A stretch of DNA of 57,322 nucleotides from Actinophytocola xanthii (GCF_001921205.1 NZ_MSIE01000068.1:1-57322); one strand, 5' to 3'. Positions 41,742 through 50,785 are shown, numbered from the stretch's first letter. The notes: a model not told the origin generated them from the sequence alone. A program made the numbers and translations.

Positions 41742-42229
41742 GTCTTCATTTCCTGGAACACAGTCGGATTGGCTCGGCTGACGGTGCGCCAGCGAGAGTG
41801 ACTACGATTAATCGAATGAAAAGGACCTCAGCTCGTGATCTGATTTCGCCTCTGTCGCGGAGGTGCCACGTCACCGAGGTCCGGGGTAACAAATGCAATC
41901 TACTCCGTCATCGACACAACTCATACCGTGGTCCCCCAGATGGACGCACGGGGACCAACGCGAAGCCCGAGGCGACAGTCGTCAAATATGACGAGAACTG
42001 GACTCTGTTGCGAATTTGTCGACATGAAGGACAACCCCAGATGCGGGTGGAAGTCCATCCCGCCGAACGCGATTTGTGCTACCATCGCGAGATCAAAGAT
42101 CAGTTCGCTATTTCGAACCAAGTGGTGTAGCGTTCAGGCTGGTTAGTTATTGACCGCCGGTGGCCGCTCCTGCGGGACGTTCGAGCTTCTTGCTCCTCCA
42201 CCATCGGTCCAAGTTCCAGGATAGTCCTC
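41742..42229. other. Gene-free, comparatively AT-rich gap
   Basis: 488 bases between divergent secreted-protein genes. The base composition is visibly less GC-rich than the surroundings (for example runs near 41811, 42084 and 42110). Open frames on both strands lack recognisable domains and normal third-position GC bias. It must contain two divergent promoters; the AT-richness may signal imported DNA. Confidence 0.6.
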
Positions 42230-42378
42230 ATGCGACACAATCGCACAATTCTCACCCTTGCCGCGGGCACCGTTCTCGCCGCCGGTACCGCCCTACTACT
42301 GCCCCTGACCGCGCAGGCAGCGGTCGCCTGCAACGAGTCGGCACTGGTCACCGCGGCCAACGCGGCCGGTGGCGGGAC
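42230..42378 (+). pseudogene. 5' stub of a secreted protein gene
   Basis: ATG 42230 begins a normal signal peptide (MRHNRTILTLAAGTVLAAGT, hydrophobic core, cleavage near AQAAVA) followed by CNESALVTAANAAGGGTV, the usual start of actinobacterial right-handed beta-helix secreted proteins. The homology stops at about 42378, where transposase-derived sequence begins. The gene is therefore truncated after about 50 codons; the remainder is not elsewhere in the window. Confidence 0.7.
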
Positions 42379-42380
42379 AG

Positions 42381-42640
42381 TACCCCCACATCACCCTCGC
42401 GATGCTCGGCCACGCCTGGCTGGCCGTGTCCCGCTCCCTTGCCACAAAAGGGGAACCAGCGCGAGCAAGCCAGACATGATCGCTTTCACGCTACCGGAGA
42501 TCCGCCGCCTGTTGACCAAGCTCGTCCTACGGATCGCCGACACCGCCGAACACGTCTGGGCCTGGTCGACCTGGCGACGCCGCCGACAACACCAAGCCCG
42601 ACTCAGCCACTACAAAGGACGCGGCTACCCACTCACCTGA
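42381..42640 (+). mobile_element. IS701-type transposase C-terminal remnant
   Basis: The frame YPHITLAMLGHAWLAVSRSL through ATKGEPARAS, continued after a one-base loss at about 42473 by DMIAFTLPEIRRLLTKLVL and AEHVWAWSTWRRRRQHQARL, matches the C-terminus of IS701-family transposases as I know them. It ends in a stop at 42640. Only about 85 codons remain, so the element cannot move itself. It replaced the 3' part of the secreted-protein gene. No intact terminal repeat is visible. Confidence 0.7.
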
Positions 42641-42724
42641 GTGCCGTTGCAGTACTAGGTGAGTTGTAATGGATGGTCGTAGATCTGGTGGTTGCGGGTT
42701 TGGCGCGGAGGAACGGTTGCGCCC

Positions 42725-42890
42725 TAGGGCACGTCTGGTGGATCTCCGGCCGCGCGGTCCGCGCCCGGATGGCCCCTGGCGGCGTTGTCGCATCGCCCGA
42801 GTACAACCCTGTACGAGGCCGACGCTCCGCCTTGCCAGGAACCATCCGGATCACGAACCGCATCGACCAAGATCCACCAAACGCGCCCTA
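42725..42890 (-). repeat. 166-bp MITE-like element, copy 1
   Basis: It begins TAGGGCACGTCTGGTGGATC and ends with the near-exact inverse, TAGGGCGCGTTTGGTGGATC on the minus strand, with TA at both ends as expected for TA-target duplication. The second copy at 52097 has exactly the same length and shares internal blocks (GAGTACAACC, GTACGAGGCC, CTCCGCCTTGCCAG). The two arm mismatches become G-U pairs in a minus-strand RNA. The TAG stop of the LuxR gene coincides with its end. It encodes no protein. Confidence 0.75.
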
Positions 42891-43535
42891 GCCCACCAGG
42901 CCTGCCTCGTGGGCGAGCAGGCCCGCCTGGGTCCTGTTGCGACAGCCCACCTTGACCAGCATCCGCGAGACATAACTCTTCACCGTCGCCTCGGAGAGGC
43001 ACAGCTCGGTGGCTATCTCCGCATTGGACAGGCCGCGGCCGAGGCAGGACATCACCTCCAGCTCGCGGTCGGTCAGCTCGCGCAGCCGGGCCCGAGCGTC
43101 CTCGCCGCGTCGCCGGCCGTCGGTCGAGGCGGTGACCAGTCGGGCGGTCGCGGCGGGGGACAGCACGGTGTGTCCGGCCGCGGCGACCCGCACCAGCTCG
43201 GCCAGGTCCTCCGGAGGTGTCGTCTTCAGCAGGAAGCCGGCGGCGCCGGAGCGCAGTGCGCGCAGCACGTAGCTGTCGGCGTCGAAGGTGGTGAGCGCGA
43301 CGACCGGCGGCGGCGCGGGCAGCGTCGCGATGCGTTCGATCGCGGTCAGGCCGTCGACGCCGGGCATCCGCAGGTCCATCAGCACCAGGTCGGGACGGTG
43401 CCGGACGACCGCCTCCACCCCCTCGGCGCCGTCGTGAGCGGCGGCGACCACCGCGATGTCGCCGGCGGCGTCGAGGATCACCCGCAGGTGGGCGCACACC
43501 ATCGGCTCGTCGTCGACCACGACGACCCGGATCAT
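42888..43535 (-). CDS. NarL/LuxR-family response regulator
   Basis: A 215-residue regulator. The REC domain has VVVVDDEPMVCAHL, phosphoacceptor in DLVLMDLRMPGVDGL, VVALTTFDAD and Lys in AGFLLKTTPPEDL. The LuxR HTH covers residues about 150-210 (LTDRELEVMSCLGRGLSNAEIA, LSEATVKSYVSRML). It overlaps the kinase gene by ATGA, a canonical two-component pair. Its stop codon is provided by the end of the 166-bp repeat, so the native C-terminus may have been altered slightly by insertion. Target genes are unknown. Confidence 0.93.
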   Translation of the reverse strand: MIRVVVVDDEPMVCAHLRVILDAAGDIAVVAAAHDGAEGVEAVVRHRPDLVLMDLRMPGVDGLTAIERIATLPAPPPVVALTTFDADSYVLRALRSGAAGFLLKTTPPEDLAELVRVAAAGHTVLSPAATARLVTASTDGRRRGEDARARLRELTDRELEVMSCLGRGLSNAEIATELCLSEATVKSYVSRMLVKVGCRNRTQAGLLAHEAGLVG

Positions 43536-44755
43536 CTCGGCTCTCCCCGCGTCGGCACGTAGGCCGGCAGTATCGCAGCGACCCGGTAGCCGCCCTCGGG
43601 CAGCGGACCGGCCCTCAGCGTGCCGCCGACCAGCTCGACCCGCTGCCCGAGTCCGAGCAGGCCGACCCCCGACCCGCTGCCGGCCAGGGCGCCGTCGGCC
43701 CGGCGACGGCCCGCCCCGTTGGTCACGTCCACGTGGACGCCGTCAGTGCGGTAGGTCAGCTCGACGGTCACCGGGGCGCCGGGGGCGTGCTTGCGCGCGT
43801 TCGTGAGCGACTCCTGCACGATCCGGTACACGGTCCTGCGGACGGTCGGCGTGGCCCGTTCCGGCTCACCGTCCACTTCGTACTCGACGTCCTCGCCGAC
43901 GGCGCGGGCCTCGTGGACCAGCGCCCGCGGGTCCGGGACGGTCGGCTCGGCCGGCCGCGCCGCGGTGGCCTCCCCGGCGTCCCTGAGCACCCCGACCAGG
44001 TCCCGGAGCTCGTCCAGTGCCTGCGTACCGGCCTGCCGGATCTCCTCGGCGGCCGACCGCACCGCCGGGTCACCCGAGCTCGTGCGCAGCGCCCCGGCGT
44101 GCAGCACCATCAGGCTCAGGCGGTGGGTCACCACGTCGTGCATCTCCTCGGCGAGCCGGCGCCGCTCCTGCGCCCTGGCCTGCTCGGCGAGCAGCAGCTG
44201 CTCGCGCTCGGCCCGCTCGGCGCGCTCGCGCAGGGAGTCCACCAGCTCCTTCCTGGCCCGCAGGTACAGCACGGCGAGCGCCGGGAGCACCGTGTTGACC
44301 ACCCCCAGCGGCGTGATCTCCCAGCTGGGGTCCCAGAACCGGGTGCCCAGCACGGCGAGCAGACCGACGAGGGTGAACACCACCCGCCGGCGCCGCAGCG
44401 GGACCAGGTTGGTGACGATCGCCGGCGTGGCGAACGGCAACGCGACGTGCGCCGCGGGCGCCACGGGGGTGAGCAGGCCGGGCGCGAGCTGCTCGGAGAG
44501 GAGCATGAGCACCGCGACGGTGACCGCCCACGAGGCGACCCGCAGCGGGAAGCGGGTGAGCAGCAGCAGCGAGAGGTCCACCGACAGCTGGAGCAGCAGC
44601 GCCGCGTGCGGGCCGGCCCAGCCGGTCGTGGGCGGGCCCAGCCCGTAGACGAGCAGGTCGATCGCGCCGAAGAGCACGACCGCGAGGACGAGCCAGCGCG
44701 CGTCCCGCCACGGCGGCCAGCGGGCGGCCCGGTCGGAGGTCTGCCGGCTGCTCAC
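43532..44755 (-). CDS. Sensor histidine kinase (HisKA_3 type)
   Basis: A 407-residue membrane kinase. About four to six transmembrane helices fill residues 20-165, followed by a coiled coil (ERAERAEREQLLLAEQARAQ) and the H-box RRLAEEMHDVVTHRLSLMVLHAGAL. The HATPase has IVQESLTNARKHAPGA, and the ATP lid GSGVGLLGLGQRVELVGG. It lacks an extracellular sensor domain and so belongs to the intramembrane-sensing group common in actinobacteria. GTG 44755 begins SSRQTSDRAARWPP; the frame is open to 44887 but without conservation. It is cotranscribed with the LuxR-type regulator. Confidence 0.92.
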   Translation of the reverse strand: MSSRQTSDRAARWPPWRDARWLVLAVVLFGAIDLLVYGLGPPTTGWAGPHAALLLQLSVDLSLLLLTRFPLRVASWAVTVAVLMLLSEQLAPGLLTPVAPAAHVALPFATPAIVTNLVPLRRRRVVFTLVGLLAVLGTRFWDPSWEITPLGVVNTVLPALAVLYLRARKELVDSLRERAERAEREQLLLAEQARAQERRRLAEEMHDVVTHRLSLMVLHAGALRTSSGDPAVRSAAEEIRQAGTQALDELRDLVGVLRDAGEATAARPAEPTVPDPRALVHEARAVGEDVEYEVDGEPERATPTVRRTVYRIVQESLTNARKHAPGAPVTVELTYRTDGVHVDVTNGAGRRRADGALAGSGSGVGLLGLGQRVELVGGTLRAGPLPEGGYRVAAILPAYVPTRGEPR

Positions 44756-44869
44756 CCCGACACCGTATTGCCGCCGGCCTCCGCCACCGCGCGGTCGGCA
44801 ACTTTCGTGGGTCCAGGTGTCCACGTTCGCCGCTCCCGCCGGGGCACGGCGGCGCGGTCCACTGGGGAC

Positions 44870-45834
44870 ATGGGAGACACGAGGCATTCCAGGCGAACGC
44901 CCTGCACGCCGCCGCCGTCGGGATCGCGGCCGCCGGGTTCACCACCACCGCGGGCGGCCCGGCCGCGGCGCAGCGGCATCCCCGGCGCGGCACGACGACG
45001 TTCGTCGTCGTCACCGGCGCGAGCGGCACCCCCGGCGGCATCGACGCGCTGTCCCTGCGCGGGCACCGCACGGTGGGGGTGAACCTGCCCGGGCACGGCG
45101 TCGCCGACGCGCAGTTCGCCCACGACTACCAGTGCCCGCAGGACCCGACCTCGCTGGCGACCCGCCCCTCGCCGATGGCGGGCGTGGGGCTGGACGCCTA
45201 CGAGGCGGCGGCCGTCGAGGTGGTCCGCGCGGTGGCCCCGTTCGGCCCGGTCGTCCTCTACGGCGGCAGCATGGGCGGCGCCACGCTCAACCGGGTCGGC
45301 AACGCGGTGCCGCACCTGGTCGACCGCGTCGTCTACGACACCGCGTTCTGCTGCGTCGACCTGCCCTGCCCGGAGGACTACCTGTCCACGCCGGAGGGGT
45401 CCTCGACGCTGGCCGGCAGCCTCGCCTCGCTGGTGGTCGCCGACCCGGCGGTCGTCGGCGCGGTGCGGGCCAACTACCGCACCGGCGACCAGGACGCGCT
45501 CGCCCGACTGAAGGAGGCGCTGATGGCCGGCGCCCCGGACAGCGAGTTCTACGCGCTGCTCGCCCACCTCCAGCCCGACGAGTCGCTCACCGTCGGCCGG
45601 GAGGACTCGCGGGTGCGGGCGGACACCTGGGGACGCATCCCGCGGACCTTCATCCGGCACACCGCCGACCGCATGATCCCACTCGCCCTGCAGGACAGGA
45701 TGATCGCCGAGGCCGACCGGCTGACCCCGCGCAACCGCTTCGACGTGCACACGGTGGCCGCGCCGCACGCCGCGACCAGCGAGCAGTTCCGGGAGATCGT
45801 GGACATCCTGGACCGGTTGCCCGAGTGCCGGTGA
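44870..45834 (+). pseudogene. Tat-exported alpha/beta hydrolase with one frameshift
   Basis: ATG 44870 starts MGDTRHSRRT. After a one-base loss at about 44899 the protein continues in the next frame as ALHAAAVGIAAAGFTTTAGG, so together they form a twin-arginine signal peptide (SRRTALH). The mature enzyme has FVVVTGASGTPGG, the VGVNLPGHG strand-loop, nucleophile elbow VLYGGSMGGATL, and catalytic His in TVAAPHAATSEQF; IRHTADRMIPL carries the acid. One added G restores the whole 321-residue protein. If the loss is real, translation could begin at GTG 45073 but would lack the export signal. Substrate is unknown. Confidence 0.75.
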
Positions 45835-45847
45835 GGCCGGCGGTAGC

Positions 45848-47170
45848 GTGGGCGCGGTGGCGCCACCCAGCTTCGACTCCGGTCACCCCGCCCACGACGC
45901 GGCCTACGCGAAGGCCGTGCGGGACGTGGCGGACAGCGTCTCCGGCGGCGTGTTCGTCGCCGGGGAGTCCTGGCCGACGGTCTGGGTCCGGGACGCCTCG
46001 TTCGCCATCGACCTGGCCACCGCGCTGACCCATCCGACGGTCTCCACCGCCACCCTGCGCGGCGTGGCCGGCTCGGGCGCGGCGTGGCCGCAGGACCGGG
46101 CCGCGCACTTCGGCGGCTGGCCCCGCCTCACCGACTCCGTCGTCGGTGCCGTGGGCGCCTGGGCCTGCTACCAGGCCACCGGCGACCTGGACTTCCTGCG
46201 CTGGAGCCACGGGGTGACCAGGGCGAGCCTGGCCCGGGCCGAGCGGGAGGTCACCGACGGCGGGTTGTTCCGCGGCTGCGCGAGCTTCATGGAGTCCAAC
46301 AGCGGCTACCCGCCGCGCTTCGCCTTCCGCGGCCGGGCCGTCGGCGCCACGAAAGCGTTGAGCACCAACGTTCTCCACCACCGCGGCTACGTCCTGGCCG
46401 CGCGAGCGGCCGCGTTGCTCGGGGAGGACCCGGAGCCGTTCGAGGCGGCGGCCGCGAGGCTCCGGCAGGCGATCAACGAGCGGCTGTGGCAGCCGGACCG
46501 GGGCCACTACGCGTACTACGAGGACGCCGACGGCCGGACGAGCGACCGCTGGGAGGGCCTGGGCAACGCGCTGGCCGTGCTGTGGGGCGTGGCCGACGAC
46601 GACCAGGCGGCCGCGATCCTCCGGACCGTGGTCCCGACCCGGCACGGCCTGCCCTGCCTCTGGCCGCCGTACCCGCTGTGGAAGCCGTGGCTGGTCCGGG
46701 ACGAGTACTACTACCACAACGCGACCGTGTGGCCGTTCGTCCAGGGGTATTGGGGCTGGGCGGCCGCGACCCGCGGCGCGGTCGAGGTGTTCGCCGCGGA
46801 GCTGGCCGCCCTCGCCGCTCTCGCCGGCCGCGCCCCGACCTACCACGAGTTCTACCGCCCGGACAGCGGAGCGCCGGACGGCTCGGCCCGTCAGCTGTGG
46901 AGTGCCGCGGGATATCTCGCGATGGTCCACTACGGACTCCTCGGCCTGGCACCCGACGGCGACGAGCTCCGCTTCCGGCCCGTGGTGCCGGCCGGCTTCT
47001 CCCGGCTGCGGCTGTCCGGTCTCGCCTACCGGAACCTCACCCTGGAGGTCACGGTCACCGGCTCCGGCACCCGCGTCCGGTCCTTCGCACTCGACGACGT
47101 GGCGCGCCCCGACCACGCCGTGCCCGCCGCGCTGAGCGGCGTGCACCGGGTGGACATCGCCATGCACTGA
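45848..47170 (+). CDS. Six-hairpin glycosidase-like protein
   Basis: A 440-residue soluble protein with the alpha/alpha six-barrel pattern of glycogen-debranching and related glycoside hydrolases. WPTVWVRDASFAIDLATALTHP, with the conserved Trp-x-Arg-Asp, and ALAVLWGVADDDQAAAIL, PPYPLWKPWLVRDEYYYHNATVWPF are characteristic; acidic residues in the RD and DEYYYHN motifs are candidates for catalysis. There is no signal peptide, so it should act in the cytoplasm on oligosaccharides. No CAZy family is assigned with confidence. GTG 45848 lies 13 bases after the hydrolase stop, so it may be in an operon. Confidence 0.75.
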   Translation: MGAVAPPSFDSGHPAHDAAYAKAVRDVADSVSGGVFVAGESWPTVWVRDASFAIDLATALTHPTVSTATLRGVAGSGAAWPQDRAAHFGGWPRLTDSVVGAVGAWACYQATGDLDFLRWSHGVTRASLARAEREVTDGGLFRGCASFMESNSGYPPRFAFRGRAVGATKALSTNVLHHRGYVLAARAAALLGEDPEPFEAAAARLRQAINERLWQPDRGHYAYYEDADGRTSDRWEGLGNALAVLWGVADDDQAAAILRTVVPTRHGLPCLWPPYPLWKPWLVRDEYYYHNATVWPFVQGYWGWAAATRGAVEVFAAELAALAALAGRAPTYHEFYRPDSGAPDGSARQLWSAAGYLAMVHYGLLGLAPDGDELRFRPVVPAGFSRLRLSGLAYRNLTLEVTVTGSGTRVRSFALDDVARPDHAVPAALSGVHRVDIAMH

Positions 47171-47195
47171 CGCCGCCGGCGGCGCACCAGGTGGT

Positions 47196-48455
47196 CTAGC
47201 GGTCCAGGTCGGCGAGCTTGCCTTCCAGGACGGACCGCTCCCTGGCGTTGGCGCACAGCCGCACCGCGCGCTCCAGCTCGGTCCGCGCCTCCTCGCCCCG
47301 TCCCAGCCGGACGAGCAGCTCGCCGCGCACAGTCGGCAGCAGGTGCGAGGCCGACAGCGTTCCGGCGGCGACCAGGTCGTCCACGATCGGCAGGGCCGCG
47401 GCCGGGCCCTGGGCCATCGACACCGCCACCGCCCGGTTCAGGTCCACGACCGGTGAGGGCGCGAGCCGGCCCAGCGCCTCGTAGAGGAGCACGATGCGAT
47501 CCCAGTTGGTCGTCTCGACCGAGTCGGCGGTCGCGTGGCACTCCGCGATCGCCGCCTGCAGGCCGTAGGCCCCGAGGCCCCGGCCGGCCTGTTCGACCCG
47601 GGCCAGCGCGGCTCGTCCCCGCCGGATCGCCGACCGGTCCCAGCGGCGGCGGTCCTGCTGTTCGAGCAGCACCGGCTCCCCGCCGGGCCCGGTCCGGGCG
47701 GGGAAACGCGCGGCGGTCAGCTCGAGCAGCGCCAGCAGGCCGTGCACCTCGGGCTCCTGGGGCACCAGCCGGGCCAGCACCCGGGCGAGGCGCCGTGCCT
47801 CGCCGGCGAGGTCGAACCGGATCAGGTCCTCGCCGCTGCTCGCCGAGGCACCCGCGGTGAAGATCAGGTAGAGCACGCTGAGCACCGTGCCCAGGCGCTC
47901 GGTCCGCTCCCGCGCCGAGGGCACCACGAACGGCACCCGGGCCGCGGCCAGGGTCTTCTTGGCCCGGGTGATCCTGGCCTGCACGGTGGCCGTCGGGACC
48001 AGGAACGCCCTGGCGATCTCGTCGCTGGTCAGACCGCCGACGACGCGCAGGGTGAGCGCGACCCCCGCCTCCCGCGAGAGCACCGGGTGGCAGGAGATGA
48101 ACATCAGCGCCAGGACGTCGTCGTCGAGCTGGTCGGGGTCCCACAACACCTCCCCGCCGTCGGACGCTCCGCCCTCGCCCAGGTCACGGGCGAGGGCGGC
48201 GTACCGCTCGTCCAGCGCGGAACGCCGGCGGAAGGCGTCGACGGCCCGCCGCCGGCCGACGGTGAGCAGCCACCCCGCGGGGTTGCGGGGCGCGCCGTCC
48301 CGGGGCCAGCTCACCAGCGCCTCGGCCAGTGCCTCCTGGGCGAGGTCCTCGGCCAGGGCGAAGTCGCCGGTGTACCGGGCCAGCGCGCCGACGATGCGCG
48401 CCGACTCGATCCGCCAGACCGCGGCGACGGCCTCACGGCCGGTCGGGTCGCTCAT
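47196..48455 (-). CDS. ECF42-type RNA polymerase sigma factor
   Basis: A 419-residue sigma factor. Sigma-2 (ARYTGDFALAEDLAQEALAEALVSWP, NPAGWLLTVGRRRAVDAFRR) and sigma-4 (LRVVGGLTSDEIARAFLVPTATVQARITRAKK) occupy the first 180 residues. A C-terminal extension of about 230 residues, starting VPSARERTERLGTVLSVLYLIFTAGASAS and containing ETTNWDRIVLLYEALGRLAPSPVVDLNRAVAV, is the helical TPR-like domain that defines ECF42. There is no anti-sigma gene; control is thought to run through the extension and the DGPF protein encoded 15 bp upstream. It probably transcribes its own operon. Confidence 0.93.
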   Translation of the reverse strand: MSDPTGREAVAAVWRIESARIVGALARYTGDFALAEDLAQEALAEALVSWPRDGAPRNPAGWLLTVGRRRAVDAFRRRSALDERYAALARDLGEGGASDGGEVLWDPDQLDDDVLALMFISCHPVLSREAGVALTLRVVGGLTSDEIARAFLVPTATVQARITRAKKTLAAARVPFVVPSARERTERLGTVLSVLYLIFTAGASASSGEDLIRFDLAGEARRLARVLARLVPQEPEVHGLLALLELTAARFPARTGPGGEPVLLEQQDRRRWDRSAIRRGRAALARVEQAGRGLGAYGLQAAIAECHATADSVETTNWDRIVLLYEALGRLAPSPVVDLNRAVAVSMAQGPAAALPIVDDLVAAGTLSASHLLPTVRGELLVRLGRGEEARTELERAVRLCANARERSVLEGKLADLDR

Positions 48456-48470
48456 CTCCGCCCACCCCGC

Positions 48471-48890
48471 TCAGAGCTGGCCGGTGGCCTCGCGCCAGGC
48501 GCGCTCCCGGCGGATCCACTCGTTGTCCTGCGGGAACTCGTCGATGGTGGTGACCCGGCGGATCTCGGTCTTGAAGCCGCGACCGGTCATCGGCGACCGC
48601 TTGGCCCACTCCACGGCCTCCTCCTTCGAGCTCACGTTGAGGATGTAGAAGCCGCCGAACAGCTCCTTGGTCTCCCCGTAGGGGCCGTCGGTCACCACCG
48701 GCGGGTCGGAGGAGTAGTCCACGACCACGCTCTCGGCGGGGTCCTCGAGGCCCTCCGCGGCCAGCAGCACGCCGGCCCGGATCATCTGATCGTTGAACCT
48801 GCCCATGGTCTCGAGCATCTCGGTGAAGTCGGCATCTCCCATCGACGCGTAGGCCTCGTCGTCGGCGCGCATGATCAGCATGTACTTCAT
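48471..48890 (-). CDS. DGPF (YCII-related) protein
   Basis: A 139-residue ferredoxin-like-fold protein. The signature VTDGPYGETKELFGGFYIL is the DGPF motif for which the family is named. MKYMLIMRADDEAYA opens the first strand. DGPF genes are the hallmark neighbours and targets of ECF42 sigma factors; the biochemical function is unknown, with dehydration or lyase activity sometimes proposed for YCII proteins. ATG 48890 follows GGGAGACACC; the longer frame to 49118 is non-conserved. It is the first gene of the DGPF/ECF42 operon. Confidence 0.93.
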   Translation of the reverse strand: MKYMLIMRADDEAYASMGDADFTEMLETMGRFNDQMIRAGVLLAAEGLEDPAESVVVDYSSDPPVVTDGPYGETKELFGGFYILNVSSKEEAVEWAKRSPMTGRGFKTEIRRVTTIDEFPQDNEWIRRERAWREATGQL

Positions 48891-48945
48891 CGTCGGTGTC
48901 TCCCTGTCCGCCCGGGTCCCTCTTCCGGACCCTCTCACCCCCTGG

Positions 48946-48972
48946 TCGAACGAGGAACGCCGGGGATCGACA
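48946..48972 (-). promoter_or_regulatory. Candidate ECF42-dependent promoter
   Basis: On the minus strand, TGTCGA (48972-48967) is followed after 18 bases by CGA (48948-48946), 55 bp before the DGPF start. As I recall, ECF42 promoters have TGTCGA at -35 and a short CGA-type -10, so this fits autoregulation of the DGPF/ECF42 operon. The boxes lie between the MFS stop and the DGPF start. Confidence 0.55.
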
Positions 48973-48975
48973 CGT

Positions 48976-50205
48976 TCAGGACGTTTTTTCCGCGGGGGAA
49001 CCCGCGGCGCCGGCCACCTCGCGCATCCCGCGCAGCGGCGAGACCAGCAGCCATCCCCCGGCGAGGCAGGCCAGCGCCCCGCTGACCAGTAGGGCCTCCC
49101 GGGTACCGGCCCAGGCACCGAACGCGCCGCCGAGCAGGCTGCCCACCGGCATCACGCCCCACGCCATCAGCTCCATGGTCGCGCTGACCCGGCCGAGCAG
49201 CTCCGGCGGGCAGACCGTCTGCCGGATGGTCGCCTGCACCACGGCGGTGAGGATGATGCAGAAGCTCGCCGCGAGCGCGCTCGCGCTCCACCAGACGAGC
49301 CCCCAGCCGGGCGTGGTGAACGCCTGCGCCAGCAGTGCCGGACCGAGCAGCAGCGTGCCGCCCACCAACGCCCTGGCCTGCCCCAGCCGCGCCACCAGCC
49401 GGCCGGCCACCGCGGAGGCGGCCAGGGCGCCCAGCAGGCCGACGGTGCCCAGCAGGCCGATCACGCCGGCGGTGAGCCCGATGTCCCGGACCAGGAACAC
49501 CGCGCTCACCGCCATCCCCGCGGACTGGCCGAGGACGGTCGTCGCCGTGCTCAACGCGATCGGGCGGAGCAGCGGGTGGCCGAACACGAACCGCAGGCCG
49601 GCGACGATCTCGCGCCCGAGGTGGCGGTCGGGCGAGCGGGGCACGCGCCGCTCTCGGTGCCGGATGGCGCGGATCCACAGCGCCGACCACACCATCGACA
49701 CCGCGTCGACCACGAACACGAACGGCGCGGTCAGCAGCTGGACCAGGTACCCGCCGCCGGCGGCTCCCGCCAGCGCGGCGACCGAGGCGTTGGCCGAGAG
49801 CCTGGCATTGGCCGACACCAGCTCCTCGGGCGGCAACAGGCGCGGCAGGTACGTCTGGTGCGCGACGTCGAAGAACACGGTCAGCACCCCGACGAGGAAC
49901 AGAACCAGGTACAGTTGCCAGAGCGCGAGCACCCCGAGCAGCGCGGCCGCCGGCACCCACAGCATCAGCGCCGCGCGCCCGAGGCTGGTGCCCAGCAGCA
50001 CCGGCCGGCACCGCACCCGGTCCACCCACGCCCCGGCGAACAGGCCGAACAGCAGCATGCCGAGCGTCTCGCAGGTGCGCACCAGCGCCACCTCGAACGT
50101 GGACGCCTCCAGGTACAGCACCGCGAGCAGCGGCGCGGCGAGGAAGGTCATCCGCATGCCGAGCTGGGCGGCCGCGTCCGCTAACCAGAGCCGACGGAAG
50201 TCCAC
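48976..50205 (-). CDS. MFS exporter
   Basis: A 409-residue protein with 12 predicted transmembrane helices. FRRLWLADAAAQLGMRMTFLAAPLLAVLYL is the usual first-helix region, and GLFAGAWVDRVRCRPVLLGTSLGRAA carries the inter-helix G-x-x-x-D-R motif of the family. The EntS/MefA-like subgroup exports siderophores or macrolides. It is divergent from an ArsR-type regulator gene with a perfect inverted repeat between, a classical repressor-exporter pair. Substrate is unknown. Confidence 0.9.
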   Translation of the reverse strand: MDFRRLWLADAAAQLGMRMTFLAAPLLAVLYLEASTFEVALVRTCETLGMLLFGLFAGAWVDRVRCRPVLLGTSLGRAALMLWVPAAALLGVLALWQLYLVLFLVGVLTVFFDVAHQTYLPRLLPPEELVSANARLSANASVAALAGAAGGGYLVQLLTAPFVFVVDAVSMVWSALWIRAIRHRERRVPRSPDRHLGREIVAGLRFVFGHPLLRPIALSTATTVLGQSAGMAVSAVFLVRDIGLTAGVIGLLGTVGLLGALAASAVAGRLVARLGQARALVGGTLLLGPALLAQAFTTPGWGLVWWSASALAASFCIILTAVVQATIRQTVCPPELLGRVSATMELMAWGVMPVGSLLGGAFGAWAGTREALLVSGALACLAGGWLLVSPLRGMREVAGAAGSPAEKTS

Positions 50206-50212
50206 AGCGACA

Positions 50213-50230
50213 CCCTAGCGATTGCTAGGG
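50213..50230. promoter_or_regulatory. Operator between MFS exporter and ArsR regulator
   Basis: CCCTAGC-GATT-GCTAGGG is a seven-base perfect inverted repeat in the 43-bp divergent gap, eight bases before the MFS start codon and 18 before the regulator start. A regulator bound here would block both genes. Confidence 0.65.
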
Positions 50231-50248
50231 GGTAGGCATACTGAGGTC

Positions 50249-50785
50249 GTGGTCGACCCCGTCCTGCGTGCCCTCGGGCACCCCACGCGCCTGCGCATGC
50301 TCTCGCTCATGTGGAGCGGGCCGCTGAGCGCCGCAGCGCTCGCCACCGAGCTGGGGATCTCCCACGGCCTGGCCAGCCAGCACCTGCGTACGCTCGAGCG
50401 GGCGGGCCTCGCGGAGCTCGCCGAGGTGCGCCCCAAGCGCGGCGGCCGCGAGCGCCTGTACCGGACGGTCAAGGGCAGCCCGCTGTCCGACCGCCGTGAC
50501 GCCTCCCCGCTGCTCACCGAGGCGATCGTGAGCAACCTCCGCCAGCGGCTCACCGAGCGGGCGCCCGACTCGGCCTCGGTCGTCACCGACGCCGAGCTGT
50601 GGGTCTCCCCCGAGGCGTGGGCCGAGTACCGGGCCCGGCTGCGCGTCCTCATGGCCGAGCTGCACGAGCTCGCCCACCCGCCGCGCACCCCGGGCACCAC
50701 GCGGATCGCCGCCACCCTGATGGCCTTCGAGATGACCGGCGTCGACAGCCCCGGAGCGGCCGGTCAGCCCGGGTCGACCCGGTAG
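50249..50785 (+). CDS. ArsR-family regulator of the MFS exporter
   Basis: A 178-residue winged-helix regulator. VDPVLRALGHPTRLRMLSLMW is the ArsR opening, LATELGISHGLASQHLRTLERAGLAEL the recognition helix, GGRERLYRTV the wing. A C-terminal extension of about 80 residues (LTEAIVSNLRQRLTER, SPEAWAEYRARLRVLMAELHELA) is helical and probably dimerises or binds an effector. GTG 50249 is preferred over TTG 50222, because the latter lies inside the operator. It probably represses the divergent exporter and itself. Confidence 0.88.
   Translation: MVDPVLRALGHPTRLRMLSLMWSGPLSAAALATELGISHGLASQHLRTLERAGLAELAEVRPKRGGRERLYRTVKGSPLSDRRDASPLLTEAIVSNLRQRLTERAPDSASVVTDAELWVSPEAWAEYRARLRVLMAELHELAHPPRTPGTTRIAATLMAFEMTGVDSPGAAGQPGSTR

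Noticed and set aside
41921-42121. A 66-residue minus-strand ORF in the AT-rich gap
   Set aside because: No domain, no ribosome site and no codon bias; probably an accident of lower GC.
47171-47184. Palindrome CGCCGCCGGCGGCG after the glycosidase gene
   Set aside because: Composed only of GC repeats, a frequent chance event here; too weak to call a terminator with confidence.
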